Assembly (NCBI RefSeq): GCF_000149955.1
Contig: NW_017264846.1
Span: 168,499-232,498 of the forward strand
Direction of reading: 5' to 3'
Origin: Fusarium oxysporum f. sp. lycopersici 4287
Lineage: Eukaryota; Ascomycota; Sordariomycetes; Hypocreales; Nectriaceae
DNA length: 64,000 nucleotides
Shown: positions 21,938-31,679 of the stretch, one piece after another
Layout: each line of letters opens with the position of its first letter
Position numbering within the stretch: position 1 is the first letter of the stretch
Notes under the pieces: model-generated
The model's input: only the letters and a program-made list of their open reading frames with translations
What the model was told of the DNA's origin: nothing
Databases searched by the model: none
Program-made: the position numbers and the translations under genes

Positions 21938-24149
21938 CATTATCTCTTTGAGCGGCACAAGGCATCCACGATGTCACGACAGGGGTGAGGGGCCAATCAA
22001 AATGGCCATGACGGCTGGTACCTCCACCCACACCTAAATTAGCGTGTGATAGAAGTACCAACAGTCAGCATTGTTACAAATCGCTACATCACACACTTTG
22101 CATCCGTACCTAGTCTGTGGACCTCGCGCATTTCCTGATATAGGCTGTAGATAGCCTCCTTTTTCCTTCCTTTTTTTCGAGGGTCGGGTCTGCCCTTGCC
22201 GAAAGCCCTTACAAGCTAGGCACGAGGAAGACCTATCTCTTCCTCGATAGACATGATTGATATCTCTTTGTAGGTGATTTTGCCGGGCTTCTTGATCGTC
22301 GATGTCTTCCTCTTTCCCTGTGCAGTCTCTCTTCCTAGTGTGACCTTCAGCAGCGTATCTATTGAAAATAGCGTTGTAAATGCATTCCTTCCAAGCTTGA
22401 AGCGTGGTATAGGGCTTCCAACGAGGCTGCCGTGTTTTCTTCTGTAAAATGAAGCTATTCGCAAGTACGACTTCAAGGAGGAAAGACCAAAGCAACGCCT
22501 GCCAAGGACCGCGCCGGAATCGGTGCTGATACGTTGTATAAGACCGTATCTGATCGCCGCGGTCAACGTGGTTCATTTCATCATTATACTGAGCGGCAAC
22601 AGTAGGGATAGGGATTATCTTGAAGCTATCACCATTGAAGACCTGCTGCAGGCGTTGTGACTCTGCCTTCGTGCCTCTTTTGGTGGGCTTTTTCCTCTTT
22701 TTTAGTGTGCGCTCGTGAGGGGCTCCGCTGAGCACAGTTGAAAGGAAGAGCACGATGCCGCTATCTTTCCAAGCGATTTGGATGACCTAGGGCGAAAGGA
22801 AAAGGACAAATTAGTAAGGGAAATACAGGTAAAGCTGTCCATACCTGTTTATCTTGCGTCGGGATCAAATATACCTCATTATACTGCAAAGCTGTGCCAT
22901 CAGGAGCTTTTCCGGTCTCTTTTATATGCTTCATCTCGGTGGTGATGCCGCAGTTAGGGCGTGCCGTGCCTGTGGCACCGTGGCCAAGCTGCCGAAGAAG
23001 GCGGAAGAGCTGCGGCGACGAGAAGAGGTTATCCGTGAAGACGTGATGTGTCTGCGTTGACAGCATTTTTAGTAGGTGAACCACGACGCTTTGTGTATTG
23101 TTGAGAGGAATCTCGGTCCGTAGCCTTCCCTTCTTGCCGTACGGCGTTGGTGTAGGTAGCTCGACTATAACAGCCTTGTATGGTGATGCCTTCACGTGCC
23201 AAAGCCACTGCAGAAAGAAGCCCTGTTGGGCGATAACCCAGACTTTGAACCCCACGGGCGTAGGTTTATTCTTGACGACTGTTGTCTCTTTTGATCTGCC
23301 TGTAAAAGGGATCATACACTAATCTACAGTGAGGTTAGTCCCTGGAGGATAGAGCTCGATAGACACCCTTTGTATGTGATTAGACCACTCTTCAGCCGCT
23401 TGGAAGGTCTTTGGAAGGTCGCTCTCATCCCTCACATCGAGCTTGGTGTAGTCAAAAGTGCGGAAATACCTCGTGATCAGCTCGAACTTCCGTAACGGCA
23501 TGAACTTGATGATTGAGTGAAGAGGTCGCTGATCTCCTAGGCTAGGGGACTTCCAATGGTCTTTGATCGATATTTCCTTATGAATTCCTAGGTAAATAAA
23601 GACCCCAAGCCATACATAAGCTGTTGCAGTGGAGATGCCTTCCCACTTGAGAATGCGAGACCGTTTGGAAAGGGGGGTATTCCAGTTATCAATAACGGCA
23701 TTTTCGAGTAAGTAAGCGACCCAGCTATTGGTGTATTTAATCCATGACTGTACAAGGGAAATAGGTACAAAACGCTGGAATAATTCAAGTGGTTCCTTGG
23801 GTAGAGGGTTAATCTTGAAATCACGATATTCTAGGTTGAAAGGTTGAAAATCATCACCGCGGCCCTCTTCGGGCGGAAAATCAGGCACGCCGGTGGGGTC
23901 ATTAGCTGCCCTCAAAGGCGGGGTATTAAAGCTGTGATCATCTATATAATCAGGTATCTTTTGGGAGCTCATCGTTTTAATTAAGACGTGTTAGGGTTAA
24001 TTTATATGATGATTTTGATGATTTTGGCTGTGTTGAATGAAGAAGCTGTCTGACGAGAACTTCACGTACCCCGCAGGTACTAGCGTTGTTAGTAAGCAAG
24101 GTGGGGCGAGTGACCCCGTGGATGCCTTGTGCCGCTCAAAGAGATAATG
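21938..24149 (-). mobile_element. piggyBac-like element 1
   Basis: Terminal inverted repeats of about 33 bp match perfectly (start CATTATCTCTTTGAGCGGCA; inverted at 24149). The element carries one transposase gene on the minus strand. No TTAA duplication is visible, so the exact ends (between TATCTC and CATTATCTC) are uncertain. Confidence 0.85.
22034..23972 (-). pseudogene. piggyBac-like transposase, one nonsense codon
   Basis: Starts at ATG 23972 (MSSQKIPDYIDDHS). It has the order of piggyBac (DDE_Tnp_1_7) transposases: a WIKYTN..W N-terminal segment, SLGDQRPLHSIIKFMPL, EEWSNHIQ, then TNLTVD followed by TAG at 23319-23321 where family members have the conserved Glu of a VDE motif. The same frame continues with CMIPFTGRS, VFTDNLFSS (second acidic site) and, after a clean 58-bp intron (22787-22844, GTATGG..CCTAG), YNDEMNHVDRGDQ (third site). 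It ends in a Cys-rich zinc-ribbon-like tail (GCKVCDVAICNNADCW). Except for one TAG (apparently GAG to TAG), the gene looks complete. Confidence 0.82.
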
Positions 24150-24535
24150 TTACGACCCCAGCGGTTCCATCACGTGTACTCCACATTTTCCTCCAATCAA
24201 GCATATGCCCCACAAAACGGATCAGTGCCAAGACTCCACGATCATGGATGATCCGACACGATCAGTACTGATCCACTACGATCACCACTGATCCCGCGAC
24301 AACCTCACTGATCACTATTGGCATCCACTAGTATATAGACCACATTCATTAGCACTTTCTTGGATTCTAGCTCACCAGCTATCAATACATCTTCTTTACA
24401 TCGATAAGCCTAATAAGCATTACTTGATCATTAAGAGACGTGACAACCAACCCGCTCAGTATAACGCCCTACGCAATCTGCAAACATAAACCTAGTACGG
24501 ACTAGTTTCCCTGTTTGAAACCCACAACCGTCACA
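24148..24535 (+). repeat. Possible solo LTR
   Basis: A 388-bp stretch starts TGTTACGACC and ends CGTCACA, with a TATATAGAC box at about 24331 and several GATC-containing repeats (24230-24300). Imperfect 5-bp flanks (GATAA / TATAA) could be a target duplication. There is no second copy in the window to confirm it. It overlaps by 2 bp the end of piggyBac element 1. Confidence 0.3.
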
Positions 24536-24862
24536 TATAAGAAGGAGAATAAGCAGAAACTGTTATAAATCTCTTATAAGTATAACGTGGTTGATAAGCG
24601 AGTGTCCCAGACAAGCGAGTGACCCAGTCTTATTTCTATCTTAAATCCAGGGTTTAAAAAATTCTTTAAAAGTTTAAACTAAGCTTAAAATAGCTATAAT
24701 TTTAATAGCTTATATGTAAGTCTTAAAATGAGCTATAGTAATTTTTCTAGATTTTTAAAAAAAATTACCTATAACGTACATGATAAGCGAAACCAACAAA
24801 AATCTCAACCTTCTTAAGATAGATTGTAATAAAAACATAACAAATCATCAGATCAATTGAAA

Positions 24863-26434
24863 TTAACTACTATACTCATCTCCAGAGGCGTGAATACCCT
24901 CCTGACAGGTTCTTGCATTATGCCCNNNNNNNNNNNNNNNNNNNNNNNNNNNNNNNNNNNNNNNNNNNNNNNNNNNNNNNNNNNNNNNNNNNNNNNNNNN
25001 NNNNNNNNNNNNNNNNNNNNNNNNNGCTAAGTATCTCATTTGCCTGTCGAAGATCTCGGTTCTCAGCTGCAAGTAAGGCAACCTTGTGCATAACTGCCTT
25101 AGTCCTTTCTCAAGAGATCTCAAAGCTTCAAGAATTGACTCTGGGGAGCTACTGTGATATCTTCTGATTCGTCTCTGTAGGTATTCAGACTGGGATCCAG
25201 CCTCAAGAGCTGTTCTTGGGGTCCTTGAAGTCCAAGATTGAGCTTGTTGGGCCTCCTCCTCAACAGGCGTTGGAGTCCGTAGCTGCACATCTAGCTTTGA
25301 GATTACAACTTCTGGGTCAAAAGGAGCAAGGCCAGCTTCTCTAAAAACCCCCTTGATATTTGCCTCAGTCATAGTCAATTAAAAGGCGGCGTAAAAGGCC
25401 GGGAAGAACTCGGTCTTGGAAATGTGGGTTATAGACCTTCTAATCAGATGCTCTATTTCTCGGCCATATGCCTTTTTTAGCAGCCCAAAGCACCCAACAT
25501 CAAGGGGCTGAAGGAGGTGGGAAGAACAAGGTGGCATACAGAGCGTGATGATATTATTCTCCTCACAATATATCTGGAAATCGGCGGACTGATGACTTTC
25601 ATGGCCATCGAGGATCAGAAGACGATAGGGACCAGTTGATCGGTTAGTTATACATCGATCAAAGTGCTTTAGCCACTCGAGGCCTGTCTCATTATCTGTC
25701 CAGCCATTTAAGGTCGTAGCGATAGCCCAAGAGGCCGGGAGGTTGCTTTCTTGGTACCAATTGGCAAGGTGATATTGGCCTGCAACCACGATAAGTGGAT
25801 CAATCGCCTGACCTTCTGCATTAATCGCTTGGATTGCTGTAACCTATTCCCGGTTTCCAGGTTGGACTGATTTTGGCTGTCCACGCCTTTCCGAGCTAGT
25901 AATAACTATAGCGCTTAATATCACGCCCACCATAAAGCCGGTCTCATCAAAGTTCCAGATATCATCTAATCGGATACTATACTTCGCGATTGTATTCTAT
26001 ACGAGCCTAAACCAATTGCGAATAGCAATTAGTTCTTCGCATTTGGCCCTCTGATAGTCATACCTGCTCTGAAAACGCGTCTTAAGCTCTGGTTGCCGTT
26101 TGATAAAATTGATAGCCCAGCGCTTGCCAACTGGTGATGCATCGCGGTCAGCAAGCAGTCGATTCGCCATTTCTTCAACATCGCAAAGCCGGGAAGGAAA
26201 TCCTCGCGAATCTAGGTCAAGGATATACTGGACTATAACCTGTTCCTCTAGATCACTCAGTTTCCGTGAGTTCGGGATACAATCGCTGCGAGCTTGTCTG
26301 CCCTGAGATCGGTGGTGGAGGGTCTGGAAGTAGACGTCATAGATAAATGCAGCTCGTCGCAGGCTTAATTTTAGGTCTGCCTGATAGGCCTGAAGTGCAA
26401 GAATAATTTGAGACTCTTTATTAGATCGAGATAT
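24863..26434 (-). pseudogene. Pogo A transposase, multiple stops
   Basis: Aligns along its length with the intact pogo B protein. The start codon appears as ATA (26434). In-frame stops replace Gln in the RLV*NTIAK segment (CAG to TAG, about 26000), Trp in GNRE*VTAIQ (TGG to TAG, about 25846) and Gln in AAF*LTMTE (CAA to TAA, 25379-25381). The DDE landmarks survive: WNFDETGFM, LLILDGHESHQS, HLLQPLDVGCF. The C-terminal GHNARTCQ knuckle end is seen beyond the N gap. All three stops are C-to-T type changes in a CpA context on one strand. Confidence 0.85.
24926..25025. other. Assembly gap, 100 N
   Basis: Exactly 100 N inside the pogo A transposase region, a conventional unknown-size gap. It lies in a sequence present in at least three similar copies nearby, a likely cause of assembly failure. 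Confidence 0.98.
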
Positions 26435-26692
26435 ATTATTTAATTGAGAATCAATTGATCAGATGGTTAGACGTAAGGTTGAGGGATTTTTGTCTCGCTC
26501 GCTTATCACGTACGTTAAAAGTCTTTAAAAAATACTATTTAATAAAGTTATTTATACTATTATAAGAAATATTTTTATTAGATTTTTAGCTATTTTATTT
26601 GGGAAGTAAATAACTATAGGGTAGGCTGTTTTTAAGTGCATAGTATACTGGGTCACTCGCTTGTCTGGGTTACTTGCTTATTAACCACGTTA

Positions 26693-27271
26693 ACCTATCT
26701 TAGATCTTTTAAAGATATTAGCCAGGCAGGTTTAAGATTAAATAGTAAATACAATCTCTATTTATATATATATAAGGAGTTGAGTAGAGGCTAGATATGA
26801 CTTAACTTAAGTAATTTAAAGTACTTAAAATAAAGGCTAAGGAGAAAGTAACTATTAATATAACTAATTAACTAGTTAGAGGATGGTTGAAAATCTTTCT
26901 ATTTATTCTAGTGTTAATAAAAGCCTTACTGGCTTTATTTATAAAAATAAATCCTCTGGTGTTAATAGAGTCTTGGTGGCTAGGAAATAAACGCCTAAAT
27001 CTAAGTTTGAAAAGTACTAATTCCTTCTTATTATAAATAGCTAGATAAAGCTGCTTTCTATCCTTGCTATAGACCTTGGCGATAAATAATTTTAAGAAAG
27101 GCGTATCCTTAATGGTAGTCCTACTTAGTGCATCCTTGGAAGGTCTATAAATGGTGGCATTGGCCAAGTTCCTCTGTCCACCTGTGAGAGTCTCTCAGCT
27201 GTGCTTGCGTAGGTATCCGCTGCAACCTTTCATGGATGCTACAAACTCATAATGCGCCTTAGATCAGCGGC
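26693..27271. other. No gene seen; AT-rich
   Basis: Strongly AT-rich. The open frame at 26868-27167 (minus) has skewed composition and no recognisable domain. It is probably decayed repeat sequence. Confidence 0.4.
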
Positions 27272-28213
27272 TCAATAAAATCTCTCTGGACAAAGCCCTA
27301 AGTAATATCAGTAATTAAATCTTTTATTGAAAGCAAGAACTAGCACCTGAGAACTCACCACTTCCGTCATCCTCGCTTACTCTGGTATGTTCATCTCCCC
27401 TAAAAGCGAGATATAAGACACAGACAAACTGTCCAAGAGCTATAACAAGCGGCAATAACTGGCCAACAGATCGAAGAGTTGAGATGCTGGATACGTCGTG
27501 GATATGATTCCAGGAAATTGTGAGTTCAGTTGATACGATTGATATTGCCAATAGAACGATAGTAGAAGAGCCTTTGACTAATTTGATCCACTTAGATTCC
27601 GAGGCTCCTGAATCTGATTCAATGGGGTCTGGCGGTATGAGAGCTAAATAAGGATATTAGATATCTCGGCTCTTGCGAATAAATACATAACACAGTTGTT
27701 AGGCATTAACATACCAAAAATCAGATAAAGAATTAGGTAAACAATATAACCGACCTTCATGGCGGTGCGAAACCAGCCGTATAAATCGACCTTGGCGAAA
27801 ACGAAGACGTAATCTTGGGCGCATCCTGAAGACGGCAGAACATCAAGTCCCGACCAAGAAAACCACAACCAATAGCTAATCGCCGCTACTACGGTGAGTT
27901 TACTGCGTACCTGGAATTTGGTGCTGTGCCAATTGCTCAAGAGGATAATAACGCCAGCATAGGCCGAGCCAATGAGAACAGGGAATATACCCAACTCGAC
28001 GCCGCGGATCTCTCGTGAACTTGAGAGCTTGAGGATGATGATCCACGAGGAGACGAACAGGGAGAGATTGGTGTTGGCGAAGAAGCTGTAATACATAGAC
28101 TGGGGAATAAATGTAGCTACTAGTGCCATTGTAAGTAATTGGATATAGAGACTTAGACGGATGCCAAGACCGTAGAGGTCTGGATTGCCATTAAAGCCGC
28201 AGTTGTCGGCCAT
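27272..28213 (-). CDS. Multi-pass membrane protein, paralog 1
   Basis: Starts at ATG 28213 (MADNCGFNGNPDLYGLGIRL). Three exons fit: 28213-27715, 27643-27359 and 27297-27272, separated by introns 27644-27714 (GTATGT..TTTAG) and 27298-27358 (GTGAGT, CTGAT, CTTAG); frame is kept at both junctions. About 270 residues with six or seven hydrophobic segments. The N-terminus, a W.SGLD region and the VGQLLPL region match the divergently transcribed gene at 28788, so they are paralogs. The GNPDLYG.GIR motif is familiar from uncharacterised fungal membrane proteins, but I know of no assigned function. The position of intron 2 and of the stop codon is less certain. Confidence 0.72.
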
Positions 28214-28787
28214 GTTATTGCAGAACGATAGAGATATCGCTTATAAGTCTTTCAATGGAGCAAACAGTGGAAACAAGATAAAAGCCTTTTATTATAGAGC
28301 GCGGTTCTCGCCTATGCCTTTTTGACAACACCAGTTCATTATCCAAATGCATGTCACACCACCAGGGCTTGACGGTCACAAGGCTGTGAAAATGACCTTT
28401 TCGAGCTGAACATTGGTGGCTGAAAATCGGCCTACTATGCCAGCCACTTTACCCATTCCGACCAGCGGATCATAAGATTAGTGACAGTAGCAACAACGAA
28501 GTAGCACGCAATAAACCAGTAGTCACATATTAAGTAAGGCAATGTTTCATTAGCATTTGATTTAAATCAATAGTGTCAGCCACAGTTTAATGCTGAACAC
28601 AGGAGTCGGATGACTTTTCATGAGGTGATTATGAGGCAAATCGTAACACTGGCTGCTGTGTCAGTGCGCTGCCGTCAGAAGAGGTATAAATTAATTGTTT
28701 TCTGCCGCCTCAAAGAAAATTAATAAGCATCCAGCGTTACATAAACTATCTCCAAACTACTTAAGCATAAATAACGCAACCCAAACA
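28214..28787. promoter_or_regulatory. Shared intergenic promoter of the divergent membrane pair
   Basis: 574 bp between two head-to-head paralogs, so it probably drives both. A TATAAA-like word occurs at about 28684. No specific operator was recognised. Confidence 0.45.
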
Positions 28788-29609
28788 ATGATCAACTCTA
28801 CCAGCGCCACTGGTGAGAAATCTATTTGCCCATTTGCAGGCAACCCAGACCTGTACGGCATTGGCATCCGGATCGGCTTCTACCTGCAGTGGATCTCCAC
28901 CCTGCTCGCAACTCTCTTCGCACCATGGGAAGAAGACATCCTGCGCATACTCAACCTCTTGGTCCAACTGGCCATGTTCTTAGGTCTCGTATTCCTCACA
29001 CAGGACGGCGAGATCCACGCGATTGAGCCAGTCATCACGCTTTGGCTGTCATTCGGAGCGCTTTCTAGCCTATCCGGCAATGGAATCAACCCGCTTGGTA
29101 GATTTTCTGGCTTTTTCAGAGTTCTGGTGTACTCTGGCTTCGCAGGTTATGCGTGCCGGCTATGGTTTTCAGGCCTCGACGACATGCTTGAAGCTGAGAA
29201 GGGCTGCAGGATTGTGGCATTCTTTGGAGGTGTGACCATTGAAGGGTCGTTTCGAAAGTACAACAAAGTGGCGGCGTTTATCGGTGCTGCCATTTGTGCC
29301 ACATTCGCAATCGCAAGTGTGTTCAAGATTTCAAACGCTTTCAAAAACGCAACATATCGCAAGAGGTACAACGTGGAAATCGTCTTCCTTCTCTTCTCCT
29401 TTACAATTATAATATTGTCGATATCTGTGGTGGAATGGCTGGTGAGGGCAAATGGAATTACCAGTATTTGGGAAATAACAGCTGTTGGCCAGTTACTTCC
29501 CTTACTATCAGGTATATTTGGGCTTCTAGAGGTATTATATGGCATATATACTAAGAGGCTATGGGAGGTTTCGCGGTGCTGGGTTCTGTTAAATCACCAT
29601 CTCACCTGA
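28788..29609 (+). CDS. Multi-pass membrane protein, paralog 2
   Basis: Start chosen at ATG 28788 (MINSTSATGEKSICPFAGNP); the longer frame upstream has no protein character. 273 residues in a single exon. It shares with its neighbour the N-terminal C..GNPDLYG.GIR motif followed by an aromatic/hydrophobic helix, the LWFSGLD segment with a nearby Cys, and the VGQLLPL segment in the last membrane helix. Six or seven hydrophobic stretches, with the N-terminus hydrophilic. The head-to-head arrangement suggests an inverted gene duplication; the other copy has introns. Function unknown. Confidence 0.75.
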   Translation: MINSTSATGEKSICPFAGNPDLYGIGIRIGFYLQWISTLLATLFAPWEEDILRILNLLVQLAMFLGLVFLTQDGEIHAIEPVITLWLSFGALSSLSGNGINPLGRFSGFFRVLVYSGFAGYACRLWFSGLDDMLEAEKGCRIVAFFGGVTIEGSFRKYNKVAAFIGAAICATFAIASVFKISNAFKNATYRKRYNVEIVFLLFSFTIIILSISVVEWLVRANGITSIWEITAVGQLLPLLSGIFGLLEVLYGIYTKRLWEVSRCWVLLNHHLT

Positions 29610-29766
29610 TAATAATATATTATTATAAGTAATAATAGCCCAATCGACCAAGTAGGGATAATATATAATATCTTTATTTTATTACTTTAGCAAAGTAATA
29701 ACTAATAAATAAAATCCAGGTAAGTTATTCTAATAATAGCTATAAAAGTATTAATAATAAACTCTC

Positions 29767-31631
29767 TAACGTGTATGATAAGCAAGTGGGCCATCCAAGT
29801 AAGTGGGCCACTTCTTGTATACCCTTAAGGTAAAAACTAAAATAAAAACACCACAAGCTATCTAATTAATTAGAACTACTCGCTATACTCTCCTCTAGAC
29901 GTCTCAATCACTACCTGACAGGTCCTTGCATTATGCCCAGTCTTTCCGCATACACCACAGCGCCGAACGCCCGGTCGCGCCGACCTTTCTTGACCACTAC
30001 TTCTCGACGATTCGGCCACTACCTGCGCATCTACATCCATCTGATCAACTACTTGCCTTGATTCCCCTGCAGTCATCACCCCTCCTTTCTGTAATCGAGT
30101 TCTTTTTGCCCTTCGGCGTCGACTAAGTATCTCATTTGCTTGTTCAAGGTCATTCATCCTAGCCTCTACTAAGGCTAGCTTATGCATGACTGTGCTTGTT
30201 CCCTTCTCAAAACACTTCACAGCTTGAATAAGTGACTCTGGAGAGCTGCTATGATGTCTTCTGATTCGTTTCTGTAAGTAAGCAGATTGAGATTGGACCT
30301 CAAGAACTGTCTTTGGGGTCTTTGAAACCCATGGGGTTAAGGGTTCAGCAACCTCCTCGGAAGGCGTTGGAGTCCGCAGCTTCATATCAAGCTTTGAGAT
30401 CACGCTTTCCGGGTTAAAAGGAGCAAGCCCAGCTCCTCTAAAACCCCCTTTGATATTTTTTTCGGTTATAGTGGCTTGGAAGGCGGCGTGGAAGGCGGGA
30501 AAGAACTCAGTCTTCGAAATATAGGTTATAGAGCATCTGATCAGATGCTCTATTTCTCGACCATATGCCTTCTTTAGTGGCCCAAAGCACCCGATATCAA
30601 GAGGCTGAAGTAGATGAGACGCATGAGCCGGAATACAGAGCGTGATGATATTATTCTCCTGGCAATATTTCTCAAAAGCGACGGAGTGGTGACTTTCGTG
30701 GCCATCAAGGATCAGAAGACGATAAGAACCAACTGATCGGTCAGTTGTGCATCGGTTGAAGTGCTTTAGCCACTCAAGACCTAGTTCATTGTTTGTCCAG
30801 CCATTTTGGCTCGTTGCAATAACCCAGCCGTTTGGGAGGGTAGGTTCTTCATGCCAGTTGGCAAGGTGATATTGGCCCGCTCCAATGATAAACGGCTCGA
30901 TCGCCCAGCCTTCCGCATTAATCGCTTGAATGACTGTAATCCATTCACGATTCCCAGGCTGCACTGATTTTGGTCTTCCAAGCCTTTCTGAACCTGTGAC
31001 GACCATGCCGCTTGAGATAACACCCATCATAAAGCCAGTCTCATCAAAGTTCCAGATATCCTCTGATTGGATACCATACTTCGCGATTGTGTTCTGTACG
31101 AGCTTAAACCAGTTTCGAATAATAGTTGGATCTTCGCATTTGGCCCTCTGGTAGTCATATTTACGAAAGAAATGCGTCTTGAGCTCTGGTTGTCGTTTAA
31201 CGAAGTTATGAGCCCAGCGCTTGCCAACGGGTGGTGCCTTGCGGTCAGCGAGGAGAGAATTGGCCATTTCTTCAATAAAAGAATGTCGCGGAGGAAACCC
31301 TCGCGAATCTAGGTCGAGAATAAAGTGAACTACTATTTCTTCTTCTAGATTAGATAGTCTGCGTGATTTCTGGGTAGTATCGCGTCGTGATTGAATGCCA
31401 TTCTGGCGGCGACGTAAGGTATTGCGAGGAACTTCATATGTATCTGCAGCGCGTCGGACACTTAGTTTGGGGTTATTTTGAAGGGCCTGAAGTGCAAGAA
31501 GCATTCTAGCCTCAGTAGAAGAGTTCGGCATGCTTGGTGGTTGAGAATTATCTGATTAGATAGAAATGTTGCAAGGTGAGGGATTTTTGGCCCACTTACT
31601 TGGATGGCCCACTTGCTTATCATGTACGTTA
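29767..31631 (-). mobile_element. Pogo element B, apparently intact
   Basis: 1,865 bp. Ends begin TAACGTGTATGATAAGCAAG and, inverted, TAACGTACATGATAAGCAAG. Within each terminal repeat a motif is doubled: AAGCAAGTGGGCCA then AAGTAAGTGGGCCA. TA dinucleotides border both ends, as expected for Tc1/mariner/pogo insertion. It encloses one uninterrupted transposase gene. Confidence 0.88.
29876..31531 (-). CDS. Pogo/Fot-type transposase with C-terminal zinc knuckle
   Basis: ATG 31531, 551 residues, uninterrupted. An N-terminal psq/CENP-B-type helix-turn-helix (about residues 8-110; LSVRRAADTYEVPRNTLRRR, then GFPPRHSFIEEMANSLL) binds the terminal repeats. The DDE catalytic core has WNFDETGFMMGV (about 160), LLILDGHESHHS (about 255) and HLLQPLDIGCFGPLKKAYGRE (about 290). 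A linker and a coiled-coil-like basic segment (RRRRAKRTRLQKGG, about 480) precede a CCHC knuckle (CGVCGKTGHNARTCQ, about 525). The knuckle is shared by the decayed copies on both sides. This is the only intact family member here and could mobilise the miniature relatives. Confidence 0.9.
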   Translation of the reverse strand: MPNSSTEARMLLALQALQNNPKLSVRRAADTYEVPRNTLRRRQNGIQSRRDTTQKSRRLSNLEEEIVVHFILDLDSRGFPPRHSFIEEMANSLLADRKAPPVGKRWAHNFVKRQPELKTHFFRKYDYQRAKCEDPTIIRNWFKLVQNTIAKYGIQSEDIWNFDETGFMMGVISSGMVVTGSERLGRPKSVQPGNREWITVIQAINAEGWAIEPFIIGAGQYHLANWHEEPTLPNGWVIATSQNGWTNNELGLEWLKHFNRCTTDRSVGSYRLLILDGHESHHSVAFEKYCQENNIITLCIPAHASHLLQPLDIGCFGPLKKAYGREIEHLIRCSITYISKTEFFPAFHAAFQATITEKNIKGGFRGAGLAPFNPESVISKLDMKLRTPTPSEEVAEPLTPWVSKTPKTVLEVQSQSAYLQKRIRRHHSSSPESLIQAVKCFEKGTSTVMHKLALVEARMNDLEQANEILSRRRRAKRTRLQKGGVMTAGESRQVVDQMDVDAQVVAESSRSSGQERSARPGVRRCGVCGKTGHNARTCQVVIETSRGEYSE

Positions 31632-31679
31632 GCTAGATTCAAGACTTAGTAAAGTTAATTAATAAGATAACCTTTAGGC

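Larger units (their letters stand above)
24772..26517 (-). mobile_element. Pogo element A, nested, decayed
   Basis: Inner terminal repeats begin TAACGTACATGATAAGCGA at 24772 and recur inverted at 26517, with TA at the borders. The minus strand holds a decayed transposase gene interrupted by the 100-N assembly gap. Confidence 0.8.
24583..26692. mobile_element. Pogo-family miniature element split by pogo A
   Basis: Outer terminal repeats start TAACGTGGTTGATAAGCGAG at 24583 and return inverted, with a few changes, at 26692. Only about 190 bp on the left and 175 bp on the right belong to it; the centre is pogo A. Each end carries two motif copies (AAGCGAGTGTCCCAG, AAGCGAGTGACCCAG). Without the insert the element is about 365 bp with no coding capacity. 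Confidence 0.7.

Noticed and set aside
26868..27167. 99-codon minus-strand ORF
   Set aside because: AT-rich, Lys/Ile/Phe-skewed composition without a domain; likely a chance frame in decayed sequence.
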